A stretch of 64,000 bases of DNA from Doris montereyensis. Its lineage: Eukaryota; Mollusca; Gastropoda; Nudibranchia; Dorididae. Position numbers and translations under genes: made by a program. The DNA is taken from NCBI GenBank assembly GCA_037039925.1, contig JAXRKP010000346.1, forward strand, positions 139,501 to 203,500, in the 5' to 3' direction. The number at the start of each line of letters is the position of its first letter. Positions within the stretch are counted from its first letter, which is position 1. Positions 59,395 to 64,000 of the stretch are shown piece by piece. The notes beneath the pieces are model-generated. The model did not search any database. It was not told the DNA's origin and saw only the letters and a list, made by a program, of their open reading frames with translations.

Positions 59395-60175
59395 GATAGG
59401 CACTACTGGTAGCAGGGATGTAAATGGCAAAAGAAAAAATATATCTGAAATTGAAAACATGAGAAGTATAAACATTGGTGACGTTAACCTGACCAACATA
59501 AGATTTGCAGATGATGCCGTGTTAATGACATACAAGCTAGACGATGTCCAACAAATATTAGATAAATTAGTAGACTTTAGTGAGACAAAGGATTATTACT
59601 GAACGTGAAAAAGACAATGCATGGCAGTTTGTAAACAAGATGATAACCTGTCCTTCAATTTAACAAGTAGAGAACAAACTATAAAACAAGAAACACAATT
59701 TAAATATCTCAAGCAATCATAACAAACAACTGCAGAGACACAACCGAAATAAGGCGAAGGATAGCTATAGCAAAACAAACATTGCATAATATTAAGGCTG
59801 TTGTCTCCAATTCAAAACTGAATACAGACACAAAAATACAGACAGCACAGACATATGTCTTTTCCACACTATTATATGCATGCGAAACATGGATTTTAGA
59901 TACACAATGTCGTAAACGTTTCGTTTGAACTTATGAAGAACATCAAAACATGGTAAATGAGATTTTTGGCCACATGTGGAGACAAGATGGACTAGAAAAA
60001 CTAGCAACATTTGGATTGATTCAAGAGCTCGTGGCAGACAACGCACCACATACGTAACGGCGTTAAGACAAAACACGTCCGATATCACCACCCACTCGGA
60101 TTTTACAAGCACTGAACACACAACATGGAGAGGGATGGTCAGCAACGTGTTGAATAAAGCAAACCACAAATGATA
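59395..60175 (+). pseudogene. LINE reverse transcriptase C-terminal part, second family
   Basis: Reads ISEIENMRSINIGDVNLTNI, then RFADDAVLMTYKLDDVQQIL (FADD at 59504-59515). In changing frames it continues with RDTTEIRRRIAIAKQTLHNI, TQTYVFSTLLYACETWIL-like, IFGHMWRQDGLEKLATFG, SRARGRQRTTYVTALRQNTS and TEHTTWRGMVSNVLNKANHK and stop. The order FADD, TLLYA.E.W, GHM.R.DGLE, GRGRQR, W..MV is the C-terminal half of a non-LTR pol, different from the 31066/46375 family. The RT N-terminus is absent. Confidence 0.85.
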
Positions 60176-60179
60176 ACAG

Positions 60180-61990
60180 TTAAACTATAGCAAAATTCTC
60201 AATTAATTCTGAGTTTATTACTAGGTACCATTACCAAGTAGATCTAGAAATCTAACTCTAGCTCTACTAAAGTTATTGAAGAAAATGGGTACGACAAATT
60301 CTAGACCTCGAAATCTAAATCTACTCTCGTAGTTTCTAGGCCTCTAGATAATAATTAGACTTAGATATATCGAGATCTTACTAGATTGAATCCAAATCTA
60401 TCATAAAATAGCACATCTGTCTAGAATCTAGAAGAATCTAGACCAACCATGTGTGCACTTATTTTCAAGATCTCTCTATCAGACTGGAATTTACATCTAG
60501 ATCTCAATTTCTCTGAAACGCTGAGAAAGAAAAAATTCTAATCTGTTAACAAGCTAGATCTATTTATACGCTAATATACTATTCCTTGTAGCCCAACGAA
60601 TTCCTTGCCTAGCCCAAAGCTATGGCCTAGGGAAAGCTATGGGCTAGGGAAATCTATGGCCTAGTGAAATCTATGGCCTAGGGAAAGCTATGGCCTAGGG
60701 AAATCTATGGCCTAGGGAAATCTATGGCCTAGGGAAATCTATGGCCTAGGGAAAGCTATGGCCTAGTGAAATCTATGGGCTAGGGAAAGCTATGGCCTAG
60801 GGAAAGCTATGGTCTAGGGAAAGCTATGGCCTAGGGAAATCTATGGCCTAGGTCCAAGCTATGGCCTAGGGAGGGAAAGCTATGGCCTAGGGAAAGCTAT
60901 GGCCTAGGGAAAGCTATGGGCTAGGAAATCTATGGCCTCTATGGGGGAAATCTATGGCCTAGGGAAAGCTATGGGCTAGGGAAAGCTATGGCCTAGGGAA
61001 AGCTATGGTCTAGGGAAAGCTATGGCCTAGGGAAAGCTATGGCCTAGGGAAAGCTATGGCCTAGGGAAAGCTATGGTCTAGGGAAATCTATGGCCTAGGA
61101 AAGCTATGGGCTAGGGAAAGCTATGGCCTAGGGAAAGCTATGGCCTAGGGGAAATCTATGGCCTAGGAAAGCTATGGCCTAGGGAAAGCTATGGCCTAGG
61201 GAAAGCTATGGTCTAGGGAAAGCTATGGTCTAGGGAAAGCTATGGTCTAGGGAAAGCTATGGCCTAGGGAAAGCTATGGTCTAGGGAAAGCTATGGCCTA
61301 GGGAAAGCTATGGCCTAGGGATGGCCTAGGGAAAGCTATGGCCTAGGGAAAGCTATGGTCTAGGGAAAGCTATGGCCTAGGGAAAGCTATGGTCTAGGGA
61401 AAGCTATGGCCTAGGGAAAGCTATGGTCTAGGGAAAGCTATGGCCTAGTCCAAGCTATGGCCTAGGAAAGCTATGGTCTAGGGGAAAGATATGGCCTAGG
61501 GAAAGCTATGGCCTAGGGAAATCTATGGGCCTAGGGGCCTAAAAGCTATGGCCTAGGGAAAGATATGGCCTAAAGCTATGGCCTAGGGAAATCTATGGCC
61601 TAGGGAAAGCTATGGCCTAGGGAAAGCTATGGGCTAGGAAAATCTATGGGCTAGGGAAAGCTATGGCATAGGGAAATGGGCTAGGAAAAGATATGGGCCT
61701 ATGGGGAAATCTATGGCCTAGGGAAAGCTATGGCCTAGGGAAAGCTATGGCCTAGGGAAAGCTATGGCCTAGGGGCTATGGCTAGGGCTGTCACTGTCAA
61801 GGCGTCATAAAGAAATCTAGATATCCAGATCTAAAATCTAGGTCCTTTCACTCAAGCAGATCGATATCAATCTTATCTAGCTCTAGATTGGACTATTAAA
61901 TTACCATAACCCACATTTAGGACCATAACGTAAATCGCAAATAACGTAATTGGAAATGAAAAGTGACGTAGCTTCTATGTTCCTCGAATG
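60180..61990 (-). mobile_element. Non-autonomous element with internal 18-bp satellite, copy 2
   Basis: Right arm 60180-60605, satellite about 60606-61785 with unit gaaagctatggcctaggg (about 64 copies, 17-18 bases, ggcc/gggc/ggtc variants), left arm 61786-61990 (ends ...agtgacgtagcttctatgtt). In reverse complement both arms match 14065-15210, base blocks in the same order. It begins directly behind the LINE fragment's stop. Confidence 0.88.
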
Positions 61991-62009
61991 AAAGAATAGG
62001 AGGGGGAGG

Positions 62010-62540
62010 GAGGATCCTACACATTTCTGTGATGTATTTATCAACACAAATGGAGGCGGGGTTGGGCATGGGTAAATGAGCTTTGTCCGAAAGTGTGTAT
62101 ATGGGGGTCAGTCTCGATGTATTGTGTGTGCGTGTGTGTGTGGGGGGGTGGGGTGGGGGATGAGGTTGTGTATCCTACGCATTTCTGTGATCTATTTATC
62201 AAAACAAATGAAAGTGGGGGGCGCGCGGAAATGGACAATTGAGCTTTGATCGAAGGCGCGCATGTGCGTAAGGGTCAGTTGGGTAGTGTTGTGTGATGGG
62301 TGGGGGAAAGAATATAGTTGTATATCCTACGCATCTCTGTGATGTATTTATCGTAACAAATGGACGTGGGGGGACAGGCATGGATGAATGAGCTTTGACC
62401 AAGGGCATGTGTGTGGGGGGGGGTGTGTGTGTTGTGTGTGTGTGTGTGTGTGTGTGTGTGGGGGTGGGGGTGGGGGGGGGCTGTGGGAGGGCTCGAATGA
62501 TGTTGTATATCTTAAGCATTTCTGTGATGTATTTGTCATA
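62010..62540. repeat. About 160-bp tandem repeat, 3.5 copies
   Basis: Each copy has tcctacgcatttctgtgatg, tatttatcaaaacaaatg, a G-rich run, catggatgaatgagctttga and a long GT run. Copies start near 62012, 62170, 62325 and 62508. Confidence 0.85.
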
Positions 62541-62654
62541 CTAATACTCTTATTATATTACTGCATTAATGTTTAGCAATTTTAATAATGAATGGATCTA
62601 AGTATTATGATTTTTAAACTTACTTATGAGGAACAGAAAGTAATTTCCTTCTTT

Positions 62655-62672
62655 GGATGAATAAAGGTATTA

Positions 62673-62752
<80 letters not shown>

Positions 62753-62755
62753 GTA
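62655..62755. repeat. (ATT)n tail
   Basis: atgaataaaggtattatc followed by about 85 bases of ATT. The gaataaag-(ATT)n pattern is common at the 3' end of retroposons. Confidence 0.85.
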
Positions 62756-62768
62756 TCTAAGAGTGCAA

Positions 62769-63113
62769 TCAAGGGGCAGGTAATTCTGCCCTCAGGCTCT
62801 TGGCGACTGCTTGTAGCTCCTGGATTGTTTCTCTGTGCAAGGCTTCTTCCTCAATGACGACAAGATGTCGGATGTCCTGTTGACAGACAGTCAGATTGGT
62901 CATATCGGGAAATAACAAGGCAAATTTTATCACACAACACCAAAACTCTTTTAGACCGTCAAGACACTAGGCATGATGAGAGACATGATTTATTGGGGTG
63001 GGAGACTGCATCCTGACATGATTTGACATTGACAGGTCATAAACCACAACCTCAGTGCCAATAGGAGCAGGACTATCCTGGCTATAGTGGTGGTAGGCGT
63101 CTACATTTCCCAT
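62769..63113 (-). CDS. Probable 3' coding end of an unidentified gene
   Basis: One minus-strand frame is open over 115 codons except for one TAG (62967-62969). The part before it reads MGNVDAYHHYSQDSPAPIGT, EVVVYDLSMSNHVRMQSPTP, INHVSHHA. The part after it ends DIRHLVVIEEEALHRETIQE, LQAVAKSLRAELPAP and TGA (62769-62771). A good acceptor (ctgactgtctgtcaacag) ends at 62877, so the last 36 codons could be a separate terminal exon. I do not recognise the family; the end looks helical and charged. Confidence 0.45.
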
Positions 63114-63980
63114 ACTCACAATGCCTTGTGTATCATCATATGAGGGTTTATATAAATCTATGTATTACTTCAATGAGCCTATCTCCAGCTTTAACCTTTC
63201 TATAGATATTGCCGCCTTGCGTATCATATAACAGATTATAAATCTACGCATTATTTTAATGCAAAACATTTTTACATATCGTGAGTTTTTTCACCATTTC
63301 GGACTTTGAATGAAGAGTCTTCTGATGATGAAGTCATTATTTTTCAAAACTGACTATATCCTTTTATAATTTGGCTCTAAACATCAAATTGGTCGGGCTT
63401 TATTTAGAACTAAGGGAAGACAAACCTGATTTTTCTTATCTTTTTCAGATATTTCGGTTTTTGCATCTCACCCCCTCACATCCAGAATCTTTATCAGGAA
63501 TTGTGTTTTCATTTTGAACAAAGAAATTCTCCTTGAAAGTGGAGTGATATGAAACACTGTTGTTAGGAATTCAATATGACGGATCGAAAGAGTAAACAAA
63601 GACTCAAGGCAATTGATCTTTTTATGCTTACATATTATTACTTTATGTTACAAATTCTTTTCATGAAAATATATTTTCGGAGCAAAATTATTTCTGTACT
63701 GGCATAACAACATTAAAAAAACTTCTAATAATTCAAAACATTTCTATCAAATGGTAGCAAAACGGGGCATGGCATCGATCACAGGTCACAGGTGATTGAA
63801 ATTTCACATTTGGAATCGTTGAGATTGAAAACTAAGAGGGATTCTAGAACTAACAAATTTTAAACACATGTACATAATGAAGTCAATCATGTCATGGAAA
63901 AAGTCTTTTACTTTCCTCTATTTTCTTTCAAGCAATAAAACGTTAGAGTAGAGAAATCGAGCTGAGCTCAAAGTAATTAC
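63114..63980 (-). other. Probable intron of the minus-strand gene
   Basis: AT-rich, with a doubled segment (63118-63170 and 63212-63258: atgccttgtgtatcatca / ttgccgccttgcgtatcat). No exon seen. Confidence 0.35.
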
Positions 63981-64000
63981 CTGTTCAACGAGGGGCCCAG
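63981..64000 (-). CDS. Possible exon end cut by the window edge
   Basis: On the minus strand cgttgaacag is followed by gtaattac (donor GT at 63980-63979). It would be the exon before the one at 62769-63113. Only twenty bases are in view. Confidence 0.3.

Overview
The window is animal nuclear DNA, most probably from a mollusc or another lophotrochozoan. It holds split genes with GT-AG introns, four tRNA-headed SINE-like families, several decayed non-LTR retrotransposons, and a very high load of mini- and microsatellites. The lineage is an inference from the repeat content and the style of the laminin protein; the sequence alone does not name a species. Nothing prokaryotic was seen: no operons, no ribosome binding sites and no CRISPR array.

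The main gene is a laminin gamma chain (LAMC1/LanB2 type) on the + strand. It runs from an exon ending the LN domain (3109) to the stop codon at 39396-39398. Twenty exons can be placed. In order they encode the end of LN, LE (laminin EGF-like) modules, the L4 domain split over three exons, more LE modules including the nidogen-binding loop NIDPNAV (20624-20644), and fragments of the C-terminal coiled coil ending in SGCFKTIPIEPSI. The start codon, signal peptide and most of LN lie left of the window. The reading frame breaks about a dozen times, mostly by single missing bases in short homopolymers, while splice sites and cysteines are kept. I read this mainly as long-read consensus error rather than a pseudogene. 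Roughly 180-200 codons of coiled coil are missing from 30.4-37.2 kb, where the sequence looks braided: intron, exon, SINE, 67-bp satellite and (ATT)n pieces alternate over tens of bases and recur in two or three versions.

The introns are full of tandem arrays. Two were seeded by the gene itself: five partial copies of exon 6 with their splice donors (11740-12290), and about twenty copies of the exon 14/intron junction (24363-25310). A third array (31925-32330) repeats a unit carrying both an acceptor-like and a donor-like site.

Right of the laminin gene (39.4-62.7 kb) there is 3' flank, then a patchwork of mobile elements and satellites. It includes pogo-like ends (44.7 and 45.8 kb), a reverse transcriptase fragment with a mutated catalytic box (46.4-47.0 kb), a decayed LINE on the minus strand (47.05-49.86 kb), a head-to-head SINE pair (50.1-50.4 kb), a 3.7-kb array of 33-bp units (51.4-55.2 kb), a second 33-bp array (56.3-57.7 kb), another LINE end (59.4-60.2 kb), and a mobile element with an internal 18-bp satellite (60.18-61.99 kb). 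An inverted relative of that last element sits in a laminin intron at 14.07-15.21 kb. At the right edge a minus-strand coding segment (62769-63113) and a minus-strand splice donor (63979-63980) suggest the 3' end of a neighbouring gene.
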